Positions 16,334 through 27,258 of a stretch of 64,000 nt of DNA are shown here, in pieces. The translations under genes were made by a program, and so were the position numbers. Numbering within the stretch: the first letter of the stretch is position 1; every line of letters starts with the position of its first letter. Source of the stretch: Bradyrhizobium iriomotense (GTDB lineage Bacteria; Pseudomonadota; Alphaproteobacteria; Rhizobiales; Xanthobacteraceae); contig NZ_BSOW01000017.1 of assembly GCF_030160715.1 (NCBI RefSeq), positions 143,992 through 207,991 on the forward strand. Direction: 5' to 3'. A model generated the notes under the pieces. The model saw nothing but the letters and a program-made list of their open reading frames with translations. It was not told the DNA's origin and did no database searches.

Positions 16334-17187
16334 CAGCGCGGAGTCTTTGCGAGCGCGTCGAACGCCATCAGCCTGCGGATGAGACCTTCGAACTCGCGCA
16401 ACGGCACCATGTTGGGTCCGTCCGACGGCGCGTTGTCGGGATCGGGATGAGTCTCGATGAAGATGCCGGCAACGCCGACGGCGACGGCCGCGCGCGCCAG
16501 CACCGGTACGAATTCGCGCTCGCCGCCGGACGACGTCCCCTTTCCGCCCGGCTGCTGCACCGAATGCGTGGCGTCGAAGACCACGGGCGCGCCGGTGGTG
16601 CGCGCCAGGATAGGCAGCGCGCGCATGTCGGAGACAAGCGTGTTGTAGCCGAAGGATGCGCCACGCTCTGTGACGAGCACATTGGGATTGTTGGCGCTGG
16701 TGACCTTGGTCACGACGTTGGCCATGTCCCAGGGCGCCAGAAACTGTCCCTTCTTGACGTTGACGACCTTGCCGGTTGCAGCGGCGGCCAGCAGGAGATC
16801 CGTCTGCCGGCACAGGAAGGCCGGAATTTGCAGGACGTCCACGGCCTGCGCGACCTCGGCGCATTGGCTGGCGTCATGCACGTCGGTGAGCACGGGCAAG
16901 CCGATCGACGATCGGATCTCGGCGAAGATCGGAAGCGACTGCGCAAGCCCCAGCCCGCGTGTGGCAGAAGCGCTGGTGCGGTTGGCCTTGTCGAAGGAGG
17001 TCTTGTAGACGAGCCCGATCTTCAGGCGCGCAGCGATCTCCTTCAGCGCGGACGCAACCTCCAGCGCATGCTGGCGGCTTTCAAGCTGGCACGGGCCGGC
17101 AATGATCGCGATCGGCAGATCGTTGCCGAACCTGACCGAGCCGACCGTGACGACCGGCGCTGCAGAATTGGTGGCGCTCAAGACCAA
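16333..17187 (-). CDS. kdsA: 3-deoxy-8-phosphooctulonate synthase (KDO-8-phosphate synthase)
   Basis: The 284-aa enzyme condenses phosphoenolpyruvate with arabinose-5-phosphate to KDO-8-phosphate for the lipopolysaccharide inner core. Conserved segments include IAGPCQLES, YKTSFDKANRTS, LPVLTDVHDASQC, IPAFLCRQTDLL, NVKKGQFLAPWDM, TERGASFGYNTLVSDMRAL and FDATHSVQQPGG. I do not see a metal-site cysteine near the N-terminus, and the Asn in NVKKGQ suggests the non-metallo class. The downstream MFS gene starts inside its stop codon. Confidence 0.97.
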   Translation of the reverse strand: MVLSATNSAAPVVTVGSVRFGNDLPIAIIAGPCQLESRQHALEVASALKEIAARLKIGLVYKTSFDKANRTSASATRGLGLAQSLPIFAEIRSSIGLPVLTDVHDASQCAEVAQAVDVLQIPAFLCRQTDLLLAAAATGKVVNVKKGQFLAPWDMANVVTKVTSANNPNVLVTERGASFGYNTLVSDMRALPILARTTGAPVVFDATHSVQQPGGKGTSSGGEREFVPVLARAAVAVGVAGIFIETHPDPDNAPSDGPNMVPLREFEGLIRRLMAFDALAKTPR

Positions 17188-17285
17188 ATCCCCTGTTTCG
17201 GCGCGACCATAGCGGCGATGAGGGGCGGATCAACCCTATTCGGCCTGCCCCCTCGAATATCAGGGTTGCAGCGGCGGCCCGGCGG

Positions 17286-17612
17286 TTATTTCACCGCGGA
17301 GAAAGCGGTCGGCGCCAGGATCTGGCTGACGATATTGGCGACGATCTGGCCATCCGCTTCCGTCTTGGCGCGCGCCTCGAGCCACTCCGGATCGGTCATG
17401 AAGGCGGTCCATTTCGTCTCGCGCTCGGCAAGCGATTGCCAGGCCAGGAAATAGGTCAGCTCCTGGTTGGATTCGCCGATCAGCGTGGTGAAGAACCCGG
17501 CCTGCTTGATGCCGTGCTTCTCCCAGAGCTTCAGCGTGATCGTGTCGAAGCGCTTGAGCAGCGCCGGCAGCCGGCCCGGCACGCAACGATACTGGCGCAT
17601 CTCGTAGATCAT
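17286..17612 (-). CDS. NIPSNAP family protein
   Basis: This 108-aa single-domain NIPSNAP protein has a ferredoxin-like dimeric alpha/beta-barrel fold. It begins MIYEMRQYRCVPGRLPALLKRF and contains LWEKHGIKQAGFF and YFLAWQSLAERETKWTAF, all typical of the family. The biochemical function of bacterial NIPSNAP proteins is unknown. The ATG at 17612 is the first in frame that fits the family start. It lies between pyrG and kdsA on the same strand, 82 nt beyond the start-proximal end of the pyrG 3' region. Confidence 0.9.
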   Translation of the reverse strand: MIYEMRQYRCVPGRLPALLKRFDTITLKLWEKHGIKQAGFFTTLIGESNQELTYFLAWQSLAERETKWTAFMTDPEWLEARAKTEADGQIVANIVSQILAPTAFSAVK

Positions 17613-17694
17613 TGGAGCTTACTCCCTGCATTGTTGTTCTTGTGGCAGGGAGTTGTCGCAACAATTTGTGCGCGCGTCAAAGGCCGGCGGGCGC

Positions 17695-19326
<1,632 letters not shown>

Positions 19327-19452
19327 GGGACTTAACCTTTAATCCCCCGAACTCGATTCGCCAAAGCGATTCGCGTCCCGCCCCAAACAATTTGCGGGCC
19401 TGTGGGTGAGCCAGAACTGAGTGTGTTGCCAGAACCTTGATGGGGATTGTTG

Positions 19453-19480
19453 ATGCAGGACGCTAGGCGTCGTCCTGCAT
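19453..19480. terminator. Perfect 10-bp hairpin between secG and pyrG
   Basis: ATGCAGGACG and CGTCCTGCAT pair around an 8-nt loop, 13 nt beyond the secG stop. The sequence after it on the minus strand (CAACAATC) is not a T tract, so it may be an mRNA 3'-end stem, a weak terminator or a pyrG leader element. Confidence 0.45.
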
Positions 19481-19492
19481 GGCCCCTCTGCT

Positions 19493-19882
19493 TTATTGCG
19501 AGCGTGGCGCCTGTGGACCGCTCGGCGCCTGATTCTGCTGCTGCTCGTCCGCCTTCTTCAGCGTATCCAGGACGCCACCCGAGGTCGGCGGCGCCACCGG
19601 AGCCGCGCCACTGGCAGGCTGGCTCTGTGACGCAGGCTGGCCGATGATGGACGAGGGCTTGCGGTCGTAGCCGGCATACCAGGACAGGAACAGGCTGGTG
19701 AGGAAGAACCCGGCGGCCAGGATCGCAGTCGTCCGTGACAGAAGATTCGCGGTGCCGCGGCTCGACATGAAGCCTGCGCCTCCACCCATGCCGAGGCCGC
19801 CGCCTTCCGACTTCTGCAGCAGCACGGCGCCGATCATCACGGCGACGATCATGAGATGGATAACGATCACAACGGTCTGCAT
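19493..19882 (-). CDS. secG: Preprotein translocase subunit SecG
   Basis: The 129-aa SecG is the small non-essential partner of SecYE. It has two membrane segments (about 3-22, VVIVIHLMIVAVMIGAVLL, and about 52-70) joined by the typical loop QKSEGGGLGMGGGAGFMSSRG. The Pro/Gln/Ala-rich cytoplasmic tail (about 75-129) is longer than in E. coli (110 aa total), which is common in Rhizobiales. The start is the ATG at 19882. tpiA lies 175 nt upstream on the same strand. Confidence 0.95.
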   Translation of the reverse strand: MQTVVIVIHLMIVAVMIGAVLLQKSEGGGLGMGGGAGFMSSRGTANLLSRTTAILAAGFFLTSLFLSWYAGYDRKPSSIIGQPASQSQPASGAAPVAPPTSGGVLDTLKKADEQQQNQAPSGPQAPRSQ

Positions 19883-20057
19883 GGTACCCTTCCGTCACAA
19901 GCCGACAGCGCCGGTGCCGGCAGCCATCGCGCTTTGCGGGTTTTCCTGAAGTTGCGCGGTGTTACACGATCAGGACTGGCATTGCCACCCCCGATCGGTC
20001 CGGACTCCGCTTTGAGCCGCCTGCGCTTTGCCGCTTAGCTAAGGGCAGTCCTTTTAG

Positions 20058-20813
20058 CTAGGGGCAGCCCTTGGCAATCGCAAGGAAATCGGCCGCCTTG
20101 AGGCTGGCGCCGCCGACCAGCGCGCCGTTGACGTTCTTGACCGCCATCAGTTCGGCCGCGTTCGACGGCTTGACCGAGCCGCCATAGAGGATGCGCATCT
20201 TCGCTCCCTCGTCGCTGAAGCGAGAGATCAGCAGTTCCCGGATAAAGCCATGAATCTGCTCGACATCCTTGGCCGTGGGGGTCAGGCCGGTGCCAATTGC
20301 CCAGACCGGCTCATAGGCCACGACCAGATTGTCGGCCTTTGAGCCGCCCGGGAGCGACAGGCTGAGCTGGCCGCGCAGGATATCCAGGGTCTGGCCGGCA
20401 TCCCGCTGGCCCTGCGTCTCGCCGACGCAGACGATCGCGATCACACCTGCCCGCCACGCGGCCTCGGCCTTCTGCCGCACCAAGTCATCGCTCTCGCCGT
20501 GGTCGGCCCGGCGCTCGGAATGGCCGACGATGATGGCGGATGCGCCCGCATCCGCCAGCATTTCCGCCGCGATATCCCCGGTATGGGCGCCGGAGGCCTT
20601 GGGGTGACAATCCTGGGCGCCGACGGCGACCGTCTTGCCGGCCGCCTTGGCAGCAAAGGCCGCGATCAGCGTCGCCGGCGGACACACCAGGAGATCGGCC
20701 TTTGCGGCGACCGCTGCCGCGCCCGTGAGCATGGCGTCGAATTCGGCAGCGGAGGCCTTCAGGCCGTTCATCTTCCAGTTTCCGGCGATCAGCGGTCGGA
20801 TGGCGTCTGTCAT
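20058..20813 (-). CDS. tpiA: Triosephosphate isomerase
   Basis: The 251-aa TIM-barrel enzyme interconverts dihydroxyacetone phosphate and glyceraldehyde-3-phosphate. Catalytic elements are visible: NWKMNG near residue 12, VGHSERR with the catalytic histidine, AYEPVWAIGTG with the catalytic glutamate (its loop reads GTGLTPT), and ILYGGSVKPSN for phosphate binding. The ATG at 20813 gives the family N-terminus MTDAIRPLIAGNWK, and the open frame further upstream to 20894 is not needed. It is divergent from ppiD across about 210 nt that must hold both promoters. Confidence 0.98.
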   Translation of the reverse strand: MTDAIRPLIAGNWKMNGLKASAAEFDAMLTGAAAVAAKADLLVCPPATLIAAFAAKAAGKTVAVGAQDCHPKASGAHTGDIAAEMLADAGASAIIVGHSERRADHGESDDLVRQKAEAAWRAGVIAIVCVGETQGQRDAGQTLDILRGQLSLSLPGGSKADNLVVAYEPVWAIGTGLTPTAKDVEQIHGFIRELLISRFSDEGAKMRILYGGSVKPSNAAELMAVKNVNGALVGGASLKAADFLAIAKGCP

Positions 20814-21024
20814 GTCCAAATTCCAGCGAAATGAGGTCTGGCATGCGCTAGCAGACCGGGCGCCGCAGTTCCAGAGACCCGGCCCTGTTAACACAGCTTA
20901 AGGGAGCGGCAGGTTGCGGGGGGAAAGCCGCCACTTTATGATGCCATATCAATTCGGTGATGCGCTTTTGCGGAATCCGCTTTAAGACGCGCCCGGTTCC
21001 CTCCTGCCAAACAAGTTGGACGCA

Positions 21025-22923
21025 ATGCTTCGAGGAATGCGCAAGGCCTCATCAAACTGGCTCGGCAAAACGATTATGGCCGTGGTGATGGGCGTGTTGA
21101 TCATCAGTTTCGGCATTTGGGGCATCGCCGACATTTTCCGCGGCTTTGGGCAGTCGACCGTGGCCAAGGTCGGCCACACCGAGATTTCGCTGAACGAATT
21201 CCGCCAGATCTATACCGACCGCATGCAGCAGATCGGCCGCCAGTTCGGCCGCCCGCTGACGCCTGAGCAGGCGCGCGCCTTCGGCCTTGACCGCCAGGTG
21301 CTCCAGCAGACCATCGCGGAAGCCGCCCTCGATGAAGAGGCTCGCCGGCTCGGGCTCGGCGTGTCGGACGACCAGATCCGCCGCATGATCATGAACGACC
21401 CGAACTTCAAGGGCGCCGCCGGCAATTTCGATGCGCAGCGCTTCCAGGCCATGATCCGCAATTTCGGTTACACCGAGCAGCGCTACACCGCCGAGCAGCG
21501 CAAGGTGTCGGTGCGCCGGCAGATCACCGGCACGATCGGCGCAGGCCTCGAGCCGTCCAAGACCATGATCGACGCGCTGAGCCGCTATCAGAACGAGCAG
21601 CGCTCGATCGAATTCGTCAAGCTCGACGCGGCGCAGGCCGGCACGATCGATCCGCCCTCGCCCGAGGCGCTTGCCGCCTATTTCGAGGACCACAAGGTCC
21701 AGTTCCGCGCGCCCGAATACCGCAAGATCTCCTTCGTCGTGATCTCGCCGGAGGAGATCGGCAAGTGGACGGAGGTCTCCGATGACGACGCCAAGAAGGT
21801 GTTCGAGCAGCGCAAGGACCGGCTCGGCACGCCGGAGAAGCGCCAGGTGCACCAGCTCGTGTTTCCCACGGTCGAGGAAGCGCAAGCTGCGCGTACCCGA
21901 CTCGCGGGCGGAATGTCGTTCGAGGACCTCGCCAAGGAGCGCGGGCTCAGCGCGGCGGACGCCGATCTCGGCCTCGTGACAAAATCCGCGATCCTCGATC
22001 CGGCCGTGGCGGACGCCGCATTCGCGCTGCCCGCGGGTGAGATCAGCCAGCCCGTCCAGGGCCGCTTCGGCGTCGCGCTCGTCAAGGTCGACAAGATCGA
22101 GCCCGGCGCGGAGGCCAACTACGCCAACCTTGCCGGCGACATCAAACGGGAGATCGCGGCCGAGCGCGCTCGCGCCAAGGTCGCCGAATTGCGCGACAAG
22201 ATGGAAGACGAGCGCGGCGGCGGCTCCAGCGTCGTCGACGCGGCGCAGAAGCTCGGCCTTGCTGCCGTGACCATCGAGGCCGTCGACCGCTCCGGCCGGA
22301 CGCCCAGCGGCCAACCGGTCGCGGGAATCCCGCAAGGGCTCGACGTGGTGTCGCAAGCCTTCAACAGCGACGTCGGCGTCGACAACGATCCGATCTCCTT
22401 CCGCGGCGGCTATGTCTGGTACGACGTGCTCGGCGTGACGCAGTCGCGCGAACGCAGCCTCGACGAGGTCCGCGACCAGGTCGAGGCGCGCTGGCGTCAG
22501 GATCAGATCACGACCAAGCTCCGCGCCAAGGCCACCGAGATCGTGCAGAAGCTCGAACAGGGCGGCAAGCTTGCAGACGAAGCCGCCGCCATCAACGCCA
22601 AGGTCGAGACCGCCGCGGGCTTCAAGCGCGAGGATACGCCCGCCGGCGTGCCGTCGAGCCTGGTCGCGGCCGCATTCCGCGCCGCCAAGGACGGCGTCGG
22701 CCAGAGCCCTGGTGCGGGCGGCGAGGTCATCATCTTCCGCGTGACCGACATCGTCGATCCGCCGGTCGATCTCGCTTCCGACGCGATCGCCAAGCTGAAG
22801 GAGAGCCTCGACCGGTCGCTCACCGACGAGCAGGTCGCGTCCTACGTCAACAAGCTTGAAACCGACATCGGAACCACCATTAATCAGGCCGCCTTCGCGC
22901 AGGTGACGGGCGCGAACCAGTAA
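21025..22923 (+). CDS. ppiD: Membrane-anchored periplasmic peptidyl-prolyl isomerase, PpiD/SurA-N type
   Basis: The 632-aa protein has a short cytoplasmic start (MLRGMRKASSNWLGK), one membrane anchor (about 17-36, MAVVMGVLIISFGIWGIADI), a SurA-like N-terminal chaperone region (EISLNEFRQIYTDRMQQIGR) and a parvulin domain (about 240-360; QVHQLVFPTVEEAQAARTRL, PAGEISQPVQGRFGVALVKV). It helps fold proteins leaving the Sec translocon. The frame opens at a TTG nine bases earlier, and I take the ATG at 21025. It is followed by trpD after 17 nt, so ppiD-trpD-trpC-moaC probably form one operon. Confidence 0.9.
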   Translation: MLRGMRKASSNWLGKTIMAVVMGVLIISFGIWGIADIFRGFGQSTVAKVGHTEISLNEFRQIYTDRMQQIGRQFGRPLTPEQARAFGLDRQVLQQTIAEAALDEEARRLGLGVSDDQIRRMIMNDPNFKGAAGNFDAQRFQAMIRNFGYTEQRYTAEQRKVSVRRQITGTIGAGLEPSKTMIDALSRYQNEQRSIEFVKLDAAQAGTIDPPSPEALAAYFEDHKVQFRAPEYRKISFVVISPEEIGKWTEVSDDDAKKVFEQRKDRLGTPEKRQVHQLVFPTVEEAQAARTRLAGGMSFEDLAKERGLSAADADLGLVTKSAILDPAVADAAFALPAGEISQPVQGRFGVALVKVDKIEPGAEANYANLAGDIKREIAAERARAKVAELRDKMEDERGGGSSVVDAAQKLGLAAVTIEAVDRSGRTPSGQPVAGIPQGLDVVSQAFNSDVGVDNDPISFRGGYVWYDVLGVTQSRERSLDEVRDQVEARWRQDQITTKLRAKATEIVQKLEQGGKLADEAAAINAKVETAAGFKREDTPAGVPSSLVAAAFRAAKDGVGQSPGAGGEVIIFRVTDIVDPPVDLASDAIAKLKESLDRSLTDEQVASYVNKLETDIGTTINQAAFAQVTGANQ

Positions 22924-22940
22924 TCAGTTGAAAGCACGCG

Positions 22941-23954
22941 ATGGACGACCTGAAATCGATCATTGGAAAAGTGGCGACCGGCGCCAGCCTGTCGCGTGAC
23001 GAAGCGGCCTCCGCCTTCGATGCCATGATGTCCGGCGAGGCCACGCCCTCGCAGATGGGCGGGCTTTTGATGGCGCTGCGCGTGCGCGGCGAGACCGTGG
23101 ACGAGATCACCGGCGCGGTCTTGGCGATGCGCTCCAAGATGCTGCGCGTTAGCGCGCCGGCGGATGCCGTCGACATCGTCGGCACCGGCGGCGACGGCTC
23201 GGGCTCGGTCAACGTCTCGACCTGCGCGTCGTTCATCGTCTCGGGCGCCGGCGTGCCGGTCGCAAAGCATGGCAACCGCGCACTGTCGTCGCGCTCGGGC
23301 GCAGCCGACGTGTTGGCCTCGCTCGGCGTGAAGATCGATCTCAAGCCCGAGGACGTCGGCCGCTGCGTGCGCGAATGCGGCATCGGCTTCATGTTCGCGC
23401 CCGCGCATCATCCCGCGATGAAGAACGTCGGCCCGACCCGCGTCGAGCTCGCCACCCGCACCATCTTCAACCTGCTCGGACCTCTGTCCAATCCGGCCGG
23501 CGTGAAGCGGCAGATGGTCGGCGTGTTCTCCCGGCAATGGGTGCAGCCGCTGGCGCAGGTGCTGAAGAATCTCGGCTCCGACTCGGTCTGGGTGGTGCAC
23601 GGCTCCGACGGGCTCGACGAGATCACCCTCACCGGCCCGACCTTCGTTTCTTCGCTGCACAAGGGCGAGATCAAGACCTTTGAGATCACCCCCGAGGACG
23701 CCGGACTTCCGCGCTGCGACGCCGTCGGCCTGAAGGGCGGCGACGCCGATGCCAACGCCATCGCCCTGCAAGGCGTGCTCGACGGCAAGCCGAGCGCCTA
23801 TCGCGACGTCGCGCTGTTCAACGCGGCCGCAGCGCTGGTGGTGGCCGGCCGTGCCAACGACATCAAGGAAGGTGTGGCGCTCGGCGCCAAGTCGATCGAC
23901 AGCGGCGCGGCGTCGGCTCGGCTAAAGCACCTGATCGCGGTCTCCAATAGCTGA
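22941..23954 (+). CDS. trpD: Anthranilate phosphoribosyltransferase
   Basis: The 337-aa enzyme transfers phosphoribose from PRPP to anthranilate in tryptophan synthesis. Conserved features are the PRPP loop DIVGTGGDGSGSVNVST, KHGNRALSSRSGAADVL, GIGFMFAPAHHPAMKNVGP, RTIFNLLGPLSNPA and VVHGSDGLDEI. Length is normal and there is no fusion to TrpG. trpC starts 7 nt after its stop. Confidence 0.98.
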   Translation: MDDLKSIIGKVATGASLSRDEAASAFDAMMSGEATPSQMGGLLMALRVRGETVDEITGAVLAMRSKMLRVSAPADAVDIVGTGGDGSGSVNVSTCASFIVSGAGVPVAKHGNRALSSRSGAADVLASLGVKIDLKPEDVGRCVRECGIGFMFAPAHHPAMKNVGPTRVELATRTIFNLLGPLSNPAGVKRQMVGVFSRQWVQPLAQVLKNLGSDSVWVVHGSDGLDEITLTGPTFVSSLHKGEIKTFEITPEDAGLPRCDAVGLKGGDADANAIALQGVLDGKPSAYRDVALFNAAAALVVAGRANDIKEGVALGAKSIDSGAASARLKHLIAVSNS

Positions 23955-23961
23955 GCCCTGC

Positions 23962-24780
23962 ATGTCGGACATCCTGACCAAGATCGAGGCGTATAAGCGC
24001 GAGGAGATCGCGGCGGCCAAGCGCGCAGAGCCGCTTGCCACCGTGGAAGCCAAGGCCAAGGCTGCACCTGCGCCGCGCGGCTTTCTGCGCGCGATCCGGC
24101 AGAAACTTGCCAATGGCGACTATGCGCTAATCGCCGAGGTCAAGAAGGCCTCGCCCTCAAAGGGGCTGATCCGTCCCGATTTCGACCCGCCGCTGCTCGC
24201 CAAGGCCTACGAGGCCGGCGGCGCGGCCTGCCTGTCGGTGCTGACGGATACGCCTTCGTTCCAGGGGCATCTCGACTTCATGGTCGCGGCACGCGCGGCG
24301 ACGTCGCTGCCGGTGCTGCGCAAGGATTTTCTGTTCGACACCTACCAGGTGGTGGAAGCCCGCGCCCATGGCGCCGACTGCATCCTGATCATCATGGCGG
24401 CGCTCGACGATGCCACTGCCAAGGATCTCGAAGACGCCGCCCTCGCCTACGGCATGGACGTCCTGATCGAGATCCACGAGACGAGCGAGCTCGACCGCGC
24501 GCTAAAACTGCGCTCGCCGATGATCGGGGTCAATAATCGCAACTTGCGCACCTTCGAAACGACGCTGGCGACAAGTGAGACGTTGGCACCCCTGATCCCG
24601 AGCGACCGGCTGATGGTCGGTGAAAGCGGCATCTTCACCCCGGCGGACCTCGCCCGCCTCGAGCGCGTGGGCATGTCGACATTCCTGGTCGGCGAAAGCC
24701 TGATGCGGCAGGCCGACGTGACGGCTGCCACCCGCGCGCTGCTGTCGCGCGAGGCCCCGCGCGCCACGGGCACGCGCTGA
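23962..24780 (+). CDS. trpC: Indole-3-glycerol phosphate synthase
   Basis: The 272-aa TIM-barrel enzyme closes the indole ring of carboxyphenylamino-deoxyribulose phosphate. Seen are ALIAEVKKASPSKGLI (catalytic lysine), LSVLTDTPSFQG, LPVLRKDFLFDTYQV, IGVNNRNLRTFE and MVGESGIFTPADL. It is monofunctional, without the TrpF domain of the E. coli protein. moaC begins two bases after the last base of the stop codon (TGAGATG), which suggests coupled translation. Confidence 0.98.
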   Translation: MSDILTKIEAYKREEIAAAKRAEPLATVEAKAKAAPAPRGFLRAIRQKLANGDYALIAEVKKASPSKGLIRPDFDPPLLAKAYEAGGAACLSVLTDTPSFQGHLDFMVAARAATSLPVLRKDFLFDTYQVVEARAHGADCILIIMAALDDATAKDLEDAALAYGMDVLIEIHETSELDRALKLRSPMIGVNNRNLRTFETTLATSETLAPLIPSDRLMVGESGIFTPADLARLERVGMSTFLVGESLMRQADVTAATRALLSREAPRATGTR

Positions 24781-24781
24781 G

Positions 24782-25303
24782 ATGGCGCGTTCACCGTCCA
24801 AAACCAGAGCCAAGACCAAAGCAAAGGCAAAACCCGCCCTCACCCATATCGGCGCCTCCGGCGAGGCGCGGATGGTGGACGTGTCGGAGAAGCCCGCGAC
24901 CGAGCGGCTCGCGGTTGCCGAGGGGCGCGTCGTCATGACCAGGGCGACGCTCGATCTGATCCGCTCCGGCAACGCCAGGAAGGGCGACGTGCTCGGAACC
25001 GCTCGCATCGCCGGCATCATGGCAGCCAAGCGCACCTCGGAGCTGATCCCGCTCTGCCATCCGCTCGCGCTCTCGAAGGTCACCGTCGACATCGAGCCCG
25101 ACGACAAGCTGCCGGGTTGCCTCGTCCGCGCCGCGGTGAAGGTCACAGGTCCGACCGGCGTCGAGATGGAGGCGCTGACCGCCGTCTCGGTCGCCTGCCT
25201 CACGATCTACGACATGATCAAGGCGGTGGAGCGCGGCGTGCGCATCGAAGGCATCCATCTCGTCGAGAAGATGGGCGGCAAGTCCGGCCATTACCGCGCC
25301 TAA
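24782..25303 (+). CDS. moaC: Cyclic pyranopterin monophosphate synthase
   Basis: The 173-aa MoaC acts with MoaA to convert GTP into cyclic pyranopterin monophosphate, the first step of molybdenum cofactor synthesis. After a Lys-rich N-terminal tail (SPSKTRAKTKAKAKP) come the conserved DVSEKPATERLAVAEGRV, TARIAGIMAAKRTSELIPLC, CHPLALSKV, TGVEMEALTAVSVACLTIYD and EKMGGKSGHYRA. It is the last gene of the ppiD-trp run. moeA, which directly follows moaC in many relatives as I recall, lies 9.5 kb away here. Confidence 0.97.
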   Translation: MARSPSKTRAKTKAKAKPALTHIGASGEARMVDVSEKPATERLAVAEGRVVMTRATLDLIRSGNARKGDVLGTARIAGIMAAKRTSELIPLCHPLALSKVTVDIEPDDKLPGCLVRAAVKVTGPTGVEMEALTAVSVACLTIYDMIKAVERGVRIEGIHLVEKMGGKSGHYRA

Positions 25304-25314
25304 AGCGCGCCCCG

Positions 25315-25908
25315 CTATTTCGCCTCGCGCTGGCGCTCGCGATAGGCGCGCGTCTTCATCCGGTTGCCGCACAGCGTCGACATGCACCAACGCCGCGTGG
25401 ACGGTTTCGACCGGTCGTAGAACACGCGGCGGCATTCCTCCGACGCGCACATCTTAAGCCGGTCCAGCGTGCCGGTGAGCGTGCCGTCGTGTAGCTCGAT
25501 GGCGATGGCCGACAGGCCGGCAAGCGCGTCCTGACGCACCGCAGACAGCGTCGCGCCGCGACCGGCCCGGATCTCCACCCGCAGCGGAAACGGTTCGAGC
25601 GCGCCACCGAGCGCACTAAGGACGTCCCTGTCCCTCCGCCGCTCGGTCGGCTCGCATTGCAGGTAGGCGCGCAGCGCCCCGCGCAGCCGCAGCGCGGTCT
25701 GGAACATCGCAGGCGTGATCTTCTCGCCGCCCTCGCCCATGCCGTGTTCCGCCAACCAGCCCCCAAGCTCCTTCGGACCGGAAAGCGCGTCGCTCTGCGG
25801 ATGCTGCACGCCGAAATGCGTGAAATGGCGGACATCGAGCGAATTGGCGAAGTCGTAGAGATTCGCCAGATCGTCGGGAACCCTGAATTTTCGGGACTGT
25901 TTCGACAT
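25315..25908 (-). CDS. CGNR zinc-finger / ABATE-domain transcriptional regulator
   Basis: The 197-aa protein has an N-terminal ABATE-type domain (about 10-140; LYDFANSLDVRHF, MFQTALRLRGALRAYL) and a C-terminal CGNR zinc finger with four cysteines (MCASEECRRVFYD and RRWCMSTLCGNRMKTRAYR). Such proteins are putative stress-related DNA-binding regulators. The ATG at 25908 is preferred over a GTG six bases upstream. It converges on moaC with 11 nt between the stops and is divergent from the MFS gene, a possible target. Confidence 0.88.
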   Translation of the reverse strand: MSKQSRKFRVPDDLANLYDFANSLDVRHFTHFGVQHPQSDALSGPKELGGWLAEHGMGEGGEKITPAMFQTALRLRGALRAYLQCEPTERRRDRDVLSALGGALEPFPLRVEIRAGRGATLSAVRQDALAGLSAIAIELHDGTLTGTLDRLKMCASEECRRVFYDRSKPSTRRWCMSTLCGNRMKTRAYRERQREAK

Positions 25909-26001
25909 GCACACCAGTAAATCATTTTTACTAGTTTACGGCAACTGACACAGGTATTAATCGTTTAATGGTGTCGAGCAGATCAGACCATGGAGGCCGA
26001 G

Positions 26002-27258
26002 ATGACAACGGACGCAACGACGTTCACCCGCCCCCGCATCTTCCACGGCTGGCTCGTCGTCGCCGCGGCCTTCGCGGTGACGTTCGTCGGCTTCGGTTCC
26101 GCCTACACGTTCAGCGCGTTCCTGGAGCCGCTCCAGCACGACTTCGGCGCTTCGCGCGGCTCGGTTTCGCTGGTGTTCTCGATCGCCGGCTTTCTGTATT
26201 TCGCGCTCGGCGTCGTCAGCGGCCCGCTCGCCGACCGCTTTGGCGCGCGCCCGCTGGCCGTGACCGGCATGATTGTGGTCGCCGCGGGGCTTGCGGCCGC
26301 GAGCGCGGCGCGCTCCCTCACCGAGGTCTATCTCGCCTACGGACTCGGAATAGGCCTCGGCGTCGGCTGCGCCTACGTCCCTGCAATTGGCGCGGTGCAG
26401 CGCTGGTTCGTCAAACGCCGCGGCTTCGCCTCCGGGCTGGCCGTGAGCGGCATCGGGCTCGGCACGCTGGCGATGCCGCCGATCGCTTCGCTGCTGATCG
26501 CGACATTTGGCTGGCGCGGCGCCTATCTGGTGCTGGCCGCGGTCGCCATCGTGCTGGGCTGCGGGATCTCATTGCTGCTCGAGAACGATCCGCGTGATCG
26601 CGGCCTCGGCCCGGACGGCGATCCGCCTGAGCCGGCACGCGCGATCAAGAGCGCAGGCACCCCGGTGCTGGAGGCCGTGCGCTCGGCGCGGTTTGCCGGC
26701 CTCTATTTGTCGTGCCTGGTCTGCTCCTTCGGAGCCTTCGTCCCCTTCGTGCATCTCGTGCCCTACGCACGCGATCACGGCGTTGCGACCTCGTCCGCCG
26801 TGCTGCTGCTTGGCACGATCGGCATCGGCAGCACCGCCGGCCGCTTCCTGCTCGGCGGGCTTGCCGACCGGATCGGCCGCGACCGCTCGCTGATCATGGT
26901 CCTGCTCGGCATGGCGCTCGCCATGGCGATCTGGGCGATCTCGGCGAGCGCCTTCGCGCTTGCCGGCTTCGCATTCGTCTATGGTGTGTTCTACGGCGGC
27001 TGGGTCGCGGTGCTCCCCGCCGTGGTGATGGACCATTTCGGCGGGCGCAACGTCAGCGGTATCATCGGCATTCTGTACACCAGCGTCGCGTTCGGCACGC
27101 TGATCGGGCCGAGCGCCGCAGGCTTCGCCTACGACGCCACGCACAGCTACACGCTGCCGATCCTGATCAGCGCCGCAGCCAACGTCGTCGCGGCGCTGAT
27201 CGTGGCGGCGCCCCTGTTGCGAAGCGGAACGCGGGCGATCAGCGCAGCGAGGCGCTGA
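26002..27258 (+). CDS. Major facilitator superfamily transporter
   Basis: The 418-aa protein has 12 predicted membrane helices, starting at HGWLVVAAAFAVTFVGFGSAYTF, with the loop 2-3 motif GPLADRFGARPLAVTG and its second-half counterpart GGLADRIGRDRSLI. The pattern (YTFSAFLEPLQHDFGASRG) resembles the monocarboxylate/oxalate-formate antiporter-like MFS group, so an organic acid is a plausible substrate. GGAGG lies just before the ATG at 26002, so I prefer it to the ATG at 25990. It is divergent from the CGNR regulator, and its last 20 bases overlap the pilin gene on the other strand. Confidence 0.88.
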   Translation: MTTDATTFTRPRIFHGWLVVAAAFAVTFVGFGSAYTFSAFLEPLQHDFGASRGSVSLVFSIAGFLYFALGVVSGPLADRFGARPLAVTGMIVVAAGLAAASAARSLTEVYLAYGLGIGLGVGCAYVPAIGAVQRWFVKRRGFASGLAVSGIGLGTLAMPPIASLLIATFGWRGAYLVLAAVAIVLGCGISLLLENDPRDRGLGPDGDPPEPARAIKSAGTPVLEAVRSARFAGLYLSCLVCSFGAFVPFVHLVPYARDHGVATSSAVLLLGTIGIGSTAGRFLLGGLADRIGRDRSLIMVLLGMALAMAIWAISASAFALAGFAFVYGVFYGGWVAVLPAVVMDHFGGRNVSGIIGILYTSVAFGTLIGPSAAGFAYDATHSYTLPILISAAANVVAALIVAAPLLRSGTRAISAARR

